Source: JAGTRP01 sp035655235 (GTDB taxonomy: Bacteria > Pseudomonadota > Gammaproteobacteria > Burkholderiales > Rhodocyclaceae). From it: DNA of 13,538 bases. The notes under the pieces were generated by a model. It was not told the origin of the DNA. It worked only from the letters and a program-made list of their open reading frames with translations, and did no database searches. Location of the stretch: positions 1-13,538 of the forward strand of contig DASRUX010000377.1 in assembly GCA_035655235.1 (NCBI GenBank). The letters run 5' to 3'. A program made the position numbers and the translations under genes. Shown here one piece after another: positions 1-5,966 of the stretch (within the stretch, counting starts at the first letter, position 1; each line of letters opens with the position of its first letter).

Positions 1-131
1 ACATCGCCACCCAGCTGGCCATCAGCAACAAGACGGTTTCCACCCACAAGGCCCGGCTCATGGACAAGATGGGCTTCGCCACCAACGCCGACCTGGTCCG
101 CTACGCCCTGGAAAACGACCTCCTGAAGTAG
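1..131 (+). CDS. LuxR/NarL-type response regulator, C-terminal end (partial)
   Basis: The reading frame is open from base 3 to the TAG at 129-131. It encodes the last 42 residues of a LuxR-type (GerE) helix-turn-helix. The stretch ISNKTVSTHKARLMDKM is the turn plus recognition helix and is followed by the usual closing helix (ATNADLVRYALENDLL). From memory, the SNKTVST core is the signature of the BvgA/EvgA branch of NarL-family response regulators; the receiver domain would lie off the left edge. The protein would bind DNA as a phosphorylated dimer. The stop is followed directly by a short GC hairpin and a set of phased ATCCCTAC repeats, which are good candidates for its own binding sites. 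The family is certain; the exact orthologue cannot be named from 42 residues. Confidence 0.88.
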   Translation, partial: IATQLAISNKTVSTHKARLMDKMGFATNADLVRYALENDLLK

Positions 132-145
132 CCCGGCCGCCGGGC
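131..145 (+). repeat. Short GC-rich hairpin at the end of the LuxR-type gene
   Basis: GCCCGG and CCGGGC form a perfect 6-bp stem around a 3-base loop and begin on the last base of the stop codon. No T-run follows, so this is at best a weak or Rho-assisted terminator. The right arm touches the first CCTAC repeat (142-149). Confidence 0.35.
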
Positions 146-191
146 CTACTCGCCGTCGGACGATCCCTACGCGTCTTACCCACATCCCTAC
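142..191 (+). promoter_or_regulatory. Three helically phased ATCCCTAC-like repeats (putative operator array 1)
   Basis: Octamers GGGCCTAC (142-149), ATCCCTAC (163-170) and ATCCCTAC (184-191) start exactly 21 bp apart, which is two helical turns. A weaker CGTCTTAC lies at 172-179 between the last two. Response-regulator dimers stacked on one DNA face produce this layout; from memory, BvgA binds (T/A)TTC(C/T)TA heptads at about 22-bp spacing and EvgA binds TTCYTACA-like sites. The last repeat would overlap the -35 region of a promoter whose -10 could be GATAGT at 211-216; no good sigma-70 -35 box is visible, as expected for an activated promoter. The same octamer recurs before the chemosensory operon. 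The binding protein is inferred. Confidence 0.6.
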
Positions 192-202
192 CGATTTTTC
201 AG

Positions 203-229
203 GTCGGCCCGATAGTTGGGCGGGCCGAC
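203..229 (+). promoter_or_regulatory. Perfect 9-bp inverted repeat ahead of the methyltransferase-like gene
   Basis: GTCGGCCCG (203-211) pairs perfectly with CGGGCCGAC (221-229) across a 9-base loop. It lies 36 bp before the chosen start at 266. No T-run follows on either strand, so it is not a classical terminator. It could be an operator or a leader RNA stem-loop. The possible -10 element GATAGT (211-216) falls in its loop, so a protein bound here, or a cruciform, would mask that promoter. Confidence 0.5.
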
Positions 230-265
230 ATCTGGGAAGCTATGCCATCTTCGGAAGCGACCGAT

Positions 266-1261
266 ATGAGCATGACATCCCCTATCTCCTGGTTCGACGG
301 CAAGGCAAAGCTGGGCCCCCGCATCGCCGGCCTTTTCCCCGAACACCTGAACTACGTCGCCCCCTTCGGCGGCAGTCTGGGCGTTCTCCTGGCCAAGCCT
401 CCCGCCCGGGTGGAAATCTACAACGCCGCCCATCCGGAACTGGCCAATTTCCTGCATGTATTGCGGGAGCCCAAGTCCTTCCGGCAAATCCATCTGGCCT
501 GCGAAGCCACCCGGAGCTTCCACAGCGAATTCCCACCTGCCCACGCCTCGGCAGCAGACCCGGTGGAGTCGGCCCGCCGCTTCATCCTGGGGCATTATTG
601 CTCCCGCGGCCTCACCGCCCGGGGCGCCAGCGGTCCCTGCGACGACGCGCTCATGGGCAACAACCACGCCCTGCGCCGCTGGCTGGCCGGCATCGGGCGC
701 TTCCCCTCCCTGCATCGCCGGCTTGCCAACATCCGCGTCGAGGCTGAGGACTGGTCGTCGCTCATCACCCGCCACGACACTCCCGACACCCTTTTCTACC
801 TGGACCAGAACGGCCTCTGCGGGCACGGCAACCTGCCGGATCGAAAACTGCGGGAATCCCTGGTCCAGGTCCTCGCCGGCATCCGCGGCATGGCCATCTG
901 GTCAGGGAAGGGCGGAGGGATCGAGGGCGACCTGGAGGCCCTCGGCTGGCAACGGGTGGACTACCTGACGCCGCCCCCTGCCACCCCCCGGCGCAGGCGG
1001 CAGCGGGAATACCTATGGCTGTCGCCGGCCGCCGCGGCGGCCCAACCCACGCCGGCCAATCCGGCCCGGGAGGCGATGCGGGTCGGCGCCTACCGCACCC
1101 ATCGCCTGCGGGTCAGCTCCACCGAGGAAGGCGTGCTGCGCGCCATCGACAAGCTCCGTCGGAGCGGCGAGCGGGTGTCCTTCTCCGCCGTCGCCCGCGT
1201 GCTCGACATGAGCCGGGAACACCTCTCCCGCCGCTACCGCCACCTTTTCGAATCTGCTTGA
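266..1261 (+). CDS. D12-class adenine methyltransferase-like pseudoenzyme with C-terminal helix-turn-helix
   Basis: The 331-residue product has the layout of Dam/D12-class N6-adenine methyltransferases: WFDGK (9-13, normally WFGGK), VAPFGG (31-36, normally VEPFGG, the AdoMet loop), LLAKPP, then IYNAAH (51-56, normally YNDIN), and DTLFYLDQNG (174-183, normally DTLFYLDPPY). Thus the catalytic DPPY is DQNG, and two further AdoMet-pocket positions are changed (E32A, D54A). The fold appears kept but methylation is very unlikely. The C-terminus adds a helix-turn-helix (about 304-328, FSAVARVLDMSREHLSRRY), suggesting a DNA-binding regulator. The start at 266 has GGAAG 8 bases upstream; an ATG at 242 would add 8 residues but is poorly spaced from its GGGAAG. 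The stop lies 3 bases before the next ATG, so it is cotranscribed with the receiver and kinase genes. The biological role is not known to me. Confidence 0.8.
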   Translation: MSMTSPISWFDGKAKLGPRIAGLFPEHLNYVAPFGGSLGVLLAKPPARVEIYNAAHPELANFLHVLREPKSFRQIHLACEATRSFHSEFPPAHASAADPVESARRFILGHYCSRGLTARGASGPCDDALMGNNHALRRWLAGIGRFPSLHRRLANIRVEAEDWSSLITRHDTPDTLFYLDQNGLCGHGNLPDRKLRESLVQVLAGIRGMAIWSGKGGGIEGDLEALGWQRVDYLTPPPATPRRRRQREYLWLSPAAAAAQPTPANPAREAMRVGAYRTHRLRVSSTEEGVLRAIDKLRRSGERVSFSAVARVLDMSREHLSRRYRHLFESA

Positions 1262-1264
1262 ACC

Positions 1265-1738
1265 ATGTCCAGCCAAGTCCGCATCCTGATCGCCGACGAT
1301 CACGCCCTTATCCGCGATAGCCTCCGGCAACTCTTCTCCGTCTTCGCCGACATTGCCGTGGCCGGAGAGGCTGCCGACGGCCCGGATGTCCTCGAATTGC
1401 TGGCTCGGGGCCGGATCGACCTCCTCCTTCTCGACCTGCGCATGCCCGGCCTGTGCGGCGAGGCCCTGATCGCCCACATTCGCGGCCTCTATCCGGACCT
1501 CCCCATCCTGGTCCTGTCCATACTCAACGAGGCCCAGATCGTCCTGCGCGCCCTCAAGGCCGGTGCCAACGGCTACGTGGCCAAGGGCCAGGACGCAGAA
1601 GTCCTCATCGATGCCATCCACGAGGTCGCCCAGGGCAGGCGCTTCGTCGACCCCACCATTGTAGAATCCCTGGCCGAGGCCATGGCTGTCGAGACGGTGG
1701 GCGGGGTATCCGGATTCGGCCTGCGGGCTGCGCTTTGA
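1265..1738 (+). CDS. Receiver-only response regulator of the NarL type
   Basis: The 157-residue protein is a CheY-like receiver of the NarL subclass. It has the acidic pair D11-D12, the phosphoacceptor D57 in LLLLDLRMPG, the switch serine S85 and K107 in GANGYVAKG. The linker (GRRFVDPTIVESLAEAM) is the one that normally leads into a LuxR helix-turn-helix, but the protein stops about 25 residues later with no DNA-binding domain. It sits between the methyltransferase-like gene (3-base gap) and the kinase gene (start about 12 bases after its stop), with a poor Shine-Dalgarno sequence, so translational coupling is likely. It could be a phosphate sink, a phosphorelay intermediate or a protein-interaction output for the adjacent kinase. 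I see no leftover HTH sequence in other frames, so truncation by a recent frameshift is not supported. Confidence 0.9.
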   Translation: MSSQVRILIADDHALIRDSLRQLFSVFADIAVAGEAADGPDVLELLARGRIDLLLLDLRMPGLCGEALIAHIRGLYPDLPILVLSILNEAQIVLRALKAGANGYVAKGQDAEVLIDAIHEVAQGRRFVDPTIVESLAEAMAVETVGGVSGFGLRAAL

Positions 1739-1749
1739 GCCCTGCGTCG

Positions 1750-3741
1750 ATGCCGTACTTCGACAAACTGCTCTGGTTCCTGATCACCCTCCTGGCCCTG
1801 GCGGTGGCCGGAAGCACCGCCATCCCCCAGGCAGAGAGCCTGCTCCTGCTGTCCACGACAGCGCTGCTCTTCGCTTTCCTGGTCGCCGCCTTCCGCCTGG
1901 GACAGCGGCACCCCGCCGCCGACGCCGGCAACGGCCCGAATCCCGTCGTCGCCCGCCTGCAATCCGAGCAGAGCGTCCTGCGCACCTTCTTCCGGGCGCT
2001 CCCGGACATGGCCTGGATCAAGGATGCGGAAGGCCGTTACCTGGCGTGCAACCCCCTCTTCGAGGAATTCTGCGGCATCAAGGAAGACCAGTTGATCGGC
2101 AAGACCGACTTCGCCCTCGTCGACGAGCAGCTTGCCACCTTTTTCCGCCAGAAGGACCAGGAGGCCATCCAGGCCGGCAGCCCCCGGGTCAATGAGGAAT
2201 GGGTGACCTATGCCAGCGACGGACGGCGGGCCCTGCTGGAGACGGTCAAGGCCCCCATCCGCGATGCCGACGGCCGCCCCATTGCCGTCCTGGGGATAGG
2301 CCACGACCTCACCGCCTACCGCCAGCTGGAAGAATCCCTGCGGGACACCCACCATTTCCTCGACCAGGTCATCGACAACATTGCCGACCCGATATTCGTC
2401 AAGGATCGCCAGCATCGCTGGGTACACATCAACGAAGCCGGCTGCCGGCTCTTGGGCGCCCCCCGGGAGGAGCTGATCGGCCGATCGGAAGTGGATTATC
2501 TCCACCCCGACGAAGTCCGGGTCTGCTGGGAGGGGGACAACATCGTCTTCAACACCGGCCGGGACTACTCCAACGAAGAGCGGACCATCGCGGCCGACGG
2601 CACGCCGCGCCATTTCACCACCCGCAAGAGCCTGATCACCACCAGCCACGGGGAACCCCTGGTCGTAGCCACCATCTCCGAAATCACCGAGCACCGCGAA
2701 TTGCAAGAAGCGCTGCGCGCCAGCCGCCACATCCTGGCGGAAGCCCAGCGCATCGCCCATATCGGCAGCTGGCAGATGGACCTCCCCGATGGCCGCATGG
2801 AATGGTCCGACGAGGTCTTCCGTATCCTGGAACTCGATCCGGACAATACCACCGCCTGCCGGGACATCTTCTTGGCCCGGGTCCACCCGGACGACCGGGA
2901 TGGGCTGCAACACTGCCACTCCCGCTGCCTTTCCCGCCAGGCCTCGTCGGACACCGAACACCGCCTCCTCATGCCGGACGGCCGCATCAAGCATGTCCAC
3001 CAGCACTGCGAAACGTTCTTTTCGGACGACGGCCGGCCCCTGCGCTCCGTCGGCACCATCCAGGACGTCACCGCCGACCGGGAAGCCGCCGAACGCCTTG
3101 AAGAATCCCGGCGGCTCCTCCAGGAATTCACCGCCCACCGGGAAGAAGTCCGGGAGGAAGAGCGCCGCCGTATCGCCCGCAACCTCCACGAGGAACTAGG
3201 CCAGCTTCTCGGTTCCCTGCGCATGGGCCTTTCCGTGCAACGGGTGTGGACCGACCCCGCCGCCTTCCGGGAGAAGCTCCCGGCCCTGCTCTCCCAGGTG
3301 GACCAGGTCATCGACGGCCTGCGGGAAGCCGTTGCGGAACTACGCCCCAATCCCCTCAACATGGGCATCATCCCCGCCCTGGAATGGCTGGTCCTCGACT
3401 TCACCGAGAGCAACGGTATCGAATGTACCTTCCATGGCATCGAAGGCGTCGACCTGCCGGATCAGCGCGCCACCGCCCTTTTCCGCATCGTCCAGGAATC
3501 CCTGGCCAATGTCGCCCGGCATTCCGGCGCCGACCGGGCCGCGGTCTTCCTGGAGCAGGACGAGGCCAACCTCATCCTGAGGGTCAAGGACGAGGGTAGA
3601 GGCTTCGACCCCCTGACTCACCGTCCCAAGACCTTCGGGCTCCTGGGGATTCGGGAGCGCTCGCTCATGCTCGGCGGCCACCTGGATATCCGCAGCACCC
3701 CCGGCCAAGGCACCGAGATCGTCCTCCGCTTCCCGGCGTGA
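1750..3741 (+). CDS. Membrane-anchored sensor histidine kinase with three PAS domains (NarX/UhpB class)
   Basis: The 663-residue kinase has two N-terminal membrane helices (about 7-24 and 30-48) joined by only a few residues, so there is no periplasmic sensor. Three PAS domains follow (about 75-190, 201-318 and 335-445); sensing is probably cytoplasmic. The HisKA_3 dimerisation domain has EEERRRIARNLHEELGQ with phosphoacceptor H480. The HATPase_c domain has N587 in the N box, DEGRGF (614-619) and GLLGIRER. HisKA_3 kinases pair with NarL/LuxR-type regulators, which fits both the receiver gene upstream and the LuxR-type regulator at the window start. ATG 1750 is chosen because it starts just before the first helix; a TTG at 1735 overlapping the receiver stop would add 5 residues. 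PAS ligands cannot be read from the sequence. The stop is followed by a 305-bp non-coding stretch. Confidence 0.93.
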   Translation: MPYFDKLLWFLITLLALAVAGSTAIPQAESLLLLSTTALLFAFLVAAFRLGQRHPAADAGNGPNPVVARLQSEQSVLRTFFRALPDMAWIKDAEGRYLACNPLFEEFCGIKEDQLIGKTDFALVDEQLATFFRQKDQEAIQAGSPRVNEEWVTYASDGRRALLETVKAPIRDADGRPIAVLGIGHDLTAYRQLEESLRDTHHFLDQVIDNIADPIFVKDRQHRWVHINEAGCRLLGAPREELIGRSEVDYLHPDEVRVCWEGDNIVFNTGRDYSNEERTIAADGTPRHFTTRKSLITTSHGEPLVVATISEITEHRELQEALRASRHILAEAQRIAHIGSWQMDLPDGRMEWSDEVFRILELDPDNTTACRDIFLARVHPDDRDGLQHCHSRCLSRQASSDTEHRLLMPDGRIKHVHQHCETFFSDDGRPLRSVGTIQDVTADREAAERLEESRRLLQEFTAHREEVREEERRRIARNLHEELGQLLGSLRMGLSVQRVWTDPAAFREKLPALLSQVDQVIDGLREAVAELRPNPLNMGIIPALEWLVLDFTESNGIECTFHGIEGVDLPDQRATALFRIVQESLANVARHSGADRAAVFLEQDEANLILRVKDEGRGFDPLTHRPKTFGLLGIRERSLMLGGHLDIRSTPGQGTEIVLRFPA

Positions 3742-3859
3742 TCCGCCGCTGAGCGGTCCGGCCAGCCTCCGCAAGCCCCCTGTGCCCAGTAGGCATCCTC
3801 CCTCGGAATGGCGCCAGACAAGGCTTTCCAACTGAAACGCCATCAGGGCGACAGATTCC

Positions 3860-3939
3860 GTAGGCATTTCCCTACCCCGTCCCATACCCGCCCCTACATC
3901 GCCCCCCCTCATCCCTACCACCGGGTCATCTTCACCTAC
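3860..3939 (+). promoter_or_regulatory. Four phased ATCCCTAC-like repeats (putative operator array 2) ahead of the chemosensory operon
   Basis: The 305-bp spacer 3742-4046 holds no gene. Octamers TTCCCTAC (3868), GCCCCTAC (3890), ATCCCTAC (3911) and TCACCTAC (3932) start 22, 21 and 21 bp apart, with a weaker TCCCATAC at 3880. The first forms an inverted pair with GTAGG (3860-3864). GTAGGCAT at 3860 also has a copy at 3789. The GATTCC hexamer at 3959-3964 begins 27 bp after the last repeat, the same distance as GATAGT in array 1. The leader beyond has AAGGGC (3971-3976) and GCCCTT (3993-3998), a possible weak stem. I infer a promoter for the chemosensory operon that is activated by the same regulator as array 1. 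Confidence 0.6.
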
Positions 3940-4046
3940 CCAAAATTCAGTTCCGCCTGATTCCGGCCCCAAGGGCTCCCGGGCGATCCTTTGCCCTTCT
4001 ACCGACGGGGAGAAGACATTGGTATTGGATGAAGGGAAGTTACCGC

Positions 4047-5252
4047 ATGAGTCTTGAATCGGCCCACCTGGGGAGGGGTCATACGGGCGCCCGCACGGCG
4101 ACCGTGCCATGGATCGCCTTCGCCCTGACGGCCTGCGCCGCCGTTCCCGCCGCGGGGGATTTCAGCCCCTGGTCCCTGGCCGGCGGCGTGCTGCTGGGCG
4201 CGGCGGGCATCGCCCTCGCCCTCTGGGACCAGGCCCGCAGCCACGCGGCCCTGGAAGCCGCCGTGGCATTGGCCAGGGCCGACGCCGCCATCAATGGGCA
4301 GGCCGGCGAGGAAGGCGGGGTCAGCGGCCTGGATCACCTCTGCCAGGGCGTCCTGCCCGTCTGGTCCGGCCAGATCGAAGTGGCCCGCGCCCATACCGAG
4401 GACTCCATCACCGCCCTCGCCAACCGCTTCGCCAATCTTACCCAGCACATCCACGCCACGGTGGAGGCCAGCCAGGGTTCGGCCGGCGACATGCTGCTGA
4501 CCGTGCTCAGCGATAGCCAGGAGGAACTGAACGGCATCGTCGCCTCCCTGCGGGACGCCCTCAGCCATCGGAACACCCTGCTGGAACGGGCCACGGCCAT
4601 GTCAAGCATGACCGAGGACCTGAAGCACATGGCCCAGAACGTGGCGGACGTGGCCAAGCAGACCAACCTCCTCGCCCTCAATGCCGCCATCGAGGCCGCC
4701 CGGGCCGGGGAAGCCGGCCGCGGCTTCGCGGTGGTGGCCGACGAGGTGAGGAAGCTCTCCACCACCTCCGGCGACGCGGGCCGCAAGATCACCGAAACCG
4801 TGGGCACCGTGAACGAGGCCATCGCCGAAACCCTGAACGCCTCCCGCCGCTATGTGGAGGAAGACGAAGTCCTCATCCAGGCCTCGGAAGCCCGCATCGC
4901 CACCATCGTGTCCCGCATCCGCGAGGCCACCACGGGCATCGCGGAATCCTCCGCCACCCTGCGCCAGCAGAGCCTGGCCATCGGCGACGAGATCAGCGAT
5001 GTCCTCGTCGCCCTCCAGTTCCAGGACCGGGTCAGCCAGGCCCTCGGCCATGTCCGCAACGACGTGGATAAGCTGCACCGCCACCTGGCCGACCATGAGC
5101 GGGAACGGGCGGCGGGCAACACCCCCACCATCGATGCGGGCGCATGGCTGGAGGAGCTGTCCAGCACCTACACCATGCCCGAACAACACGCCGTACACCA
5201 GGGCCACGGCGGCCCGGTGGATGGCGGCTCCAACGAAATCACCTTCTTCTGA
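4047..5252 (+). CDS. Methyl-accepting chemotaxis-like protein without periplasmic domain, with CheZ-like motif
   Basis: The 401-residue protein has two closely spaced membrane helices (about 18-36 and 43-60) and then a long coiled-coil cytoplasmic domain. The receptor hairpin tip is clear at about 201-235 (AKQTNLLALNAAIEAARAGE), the region that contacts CheA and CheW. There is no periplasmic ligand domain and no recognisable HAMP, so it would respond to internal cues or act as a scaffold. Near the C-terminus FQDRVSQ (325-331) matches the active-site pattern of the CheZ phosphatase (FQDLTGQ in E. coli, with D143 and Q147); here D327 and Q331. The start at 4047 has GAAGGGAAG 7 bases upstream, far better than the ATG at 4029. 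It is the first gene of the operon, 19 bases before the CheY-like gene. Family assignment is firm; the phosphatase idea is inference. Confidence 0.88.
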   Translation: MSLESAHLGRGHTGARTATVPWIAFALTACAAVPAAGDFSPWSLAGGVLLGAAGIALALWDQARSHAALEAAVALARADAAINGQAGEEGGVSGLDHLCQGVLPVWSGQIEVARAHTEDSITALANRFANLTQHIHATVEASQGSAGDMLLTVLSDSQEELNGIVASLRDALSHRNTLLERATAMSSMTEDLKHMAQNVADVAKQTNLLALNAAIEAARAGEAGRGFAVVADEVRKLSTTSGDAGRKITETVGTVNEAIAETLNASRRYVEEDEVLIQASEARIATIVSRIREATTGIAESSATLRQQSLAIGDEISDVLVALQFQDRVSQALGHVRNDVDKLHRHLADHERERAAGNTPTIDAGAWLEELSSTYTMPEQHAVHQGHGGPVDGGSNEITFF

Positions 5253-5271
5253 TCGCCCAACAAGGATTCCC

Positions 5272-5640
5272 ATGGCCAAAACCATCATGATCGTCGATGA
5301 CTCCGCCTCCCTGCGCCAGGTGGTCGGCATTTCCCTCCGGGGCGCCGGTTTCGATGTCATCGAGGGCTGCGACGGCAAGGATGCCCTCGCCAAGCTGACC
5401 GGCCAGAAAATCCACCTCATCATCAGCGACGTGAATATGCCGAACATGGACGGCATTTCCTTCCTGAAAGCCGTCAAGCAACGGCCGGAATACAAATTCA
5501 CGCCGGTCATCATGCTCACCACCGAAGCCGGCGAGGCCAAGAAGGCCGAAGGCCAGGCCGCCGGGGCCAAGGCCTGGGTGGTGAAGCCCTTCCAGCCGGC
5601 CCAGATGCTGGCCGCCGTCTCCAAGCTCATTCTTCCCTGA
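5272..5640 (+). CDS. cheY: CheY-type single-domain response regulator
   Basis: The 122-residue protein is a stand-alone receiver: D9-D10 acidic pair, phosphoacceptor D53 in ISDVNMPNMDG, T83 and K105 in VVKPF. AAGGA lies 5 bases before the ATG. It follows the receptor-like gene by 19 bases and precedes the STAS gene by 11. In this position it is the natural phosphoryl acceptor of the CheA encoded two genes downstream. Whether it acts on the flagellar motor, on pili or on another output cannot be told, and the symbol only denotes the family. Confidence 0.93.
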   Translation: MAKTIMIVDDSASLRQVVGISLRGAGFDVIEGCDGKDALAKLTGQKIHLIISDVNMPNMDGISFLKAVKQRPEYKFTPVIMLTTEAGEAKKAEGQAAGAKAWVVKPFQPAQMLAAVSKLILP

Positions 5641-5651
5641 GAGTCGCTCCC

Positions 5652-5966
5652 ATGGAACAGACCCTGCCCAAACAGGCCCGCCTCAAGCTCGAAGGCGAGC
5701 TGACCATCTTCAACGCCCGCCAGGTGGCGGACACCCTCCTGGGCGCCCTGGCCCAAGGCATCGGCATGGAAGTCGATCTCGGCGACGTGGCGGAGATCGA
5801 CAGCGCCGGGCTCCAGGTCATGATCGCCGCCAAGCGCCTGGCCACCGGCCAGGGCAAGACCCTGTCCTTCACCGGCCACAGTCCGGCCGTCCTTGAAATT
5901 CTCGACCTCACCGACCTGGTGGGATTCTTCGGCGACCCGGTCGTCATCGAAAGGGCCTCGGCATGA
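5652..5966 (+). CDS. STAS-domain protein (anti-sigma-antagonist-like)
   Basis: The 104-residue product is a single STAS domain. The segment EVDLGDVAEIDSAGLQVMI carries the conserved Asp-Ser pair (D50-S51), where SpoIIAA-type proteins are phosphorylated. No partner anti-sigma kinase is visible nearby. STAS proteins occur in several chemosensory operons next to CheA and CheY, where they have been proposed to act as adaptor or switch elements. The stop overlaps the CheA start by ATGA (5963-5966), so translation is coupled and stoichiometry with CheA is likely. The Shine-Dalgarno sequence is weak (GAG 8 bases upstream). Confidence 0.9.
   Translation: MEQTLPKQARLKLEGELTIFNARQVADTLLGALAQGIGMEVDLGDVAEIDSAGLQVMIAAKRLATGQGKTLSFTGHSPAVLEILDLTDLVGFFGDPVVIERASA

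Noticed and set aside
242..265. ATG at 242 as start of the methyltransferase-like gene
   Set aside because: Its GGGAAG ends only 2 bases upstream, whereas ATG 266 has GGAAG at 8 bases and places the family's WFxGK motif at the usual distance from the N-terminus. It is not fully excluded.
1453..1749. Upstream extension of the kinase frame to 1453
   Set aside because: The extra residues are Arg/Pro/Gly-rich, overlap the receiver gene in another frame and precede the natural first membrane helix.
3742..3765. Intrinsic terminator after the kinase gene
   Set aside because: CCGC-TGA-GCGG is only a 4-bp stem and is not followed by a T-run.
163..3945. Classical NarL heptamers (TACYYMT) in the two spacers
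   Set aside because: TACCCAC, TACCCCG, TACCCGC and TACCCAA come close but each misses the consensus, and their spacing is less regular than that of the ATCCCTAC octamers that include them.
3942..3966. Sigma-28 type flagellar promoter before the chemosensory operon
   Set aside because: CAAAATTC and GCCTGATT resemble the two boxes but are only 6 bases apart instead of about 11.
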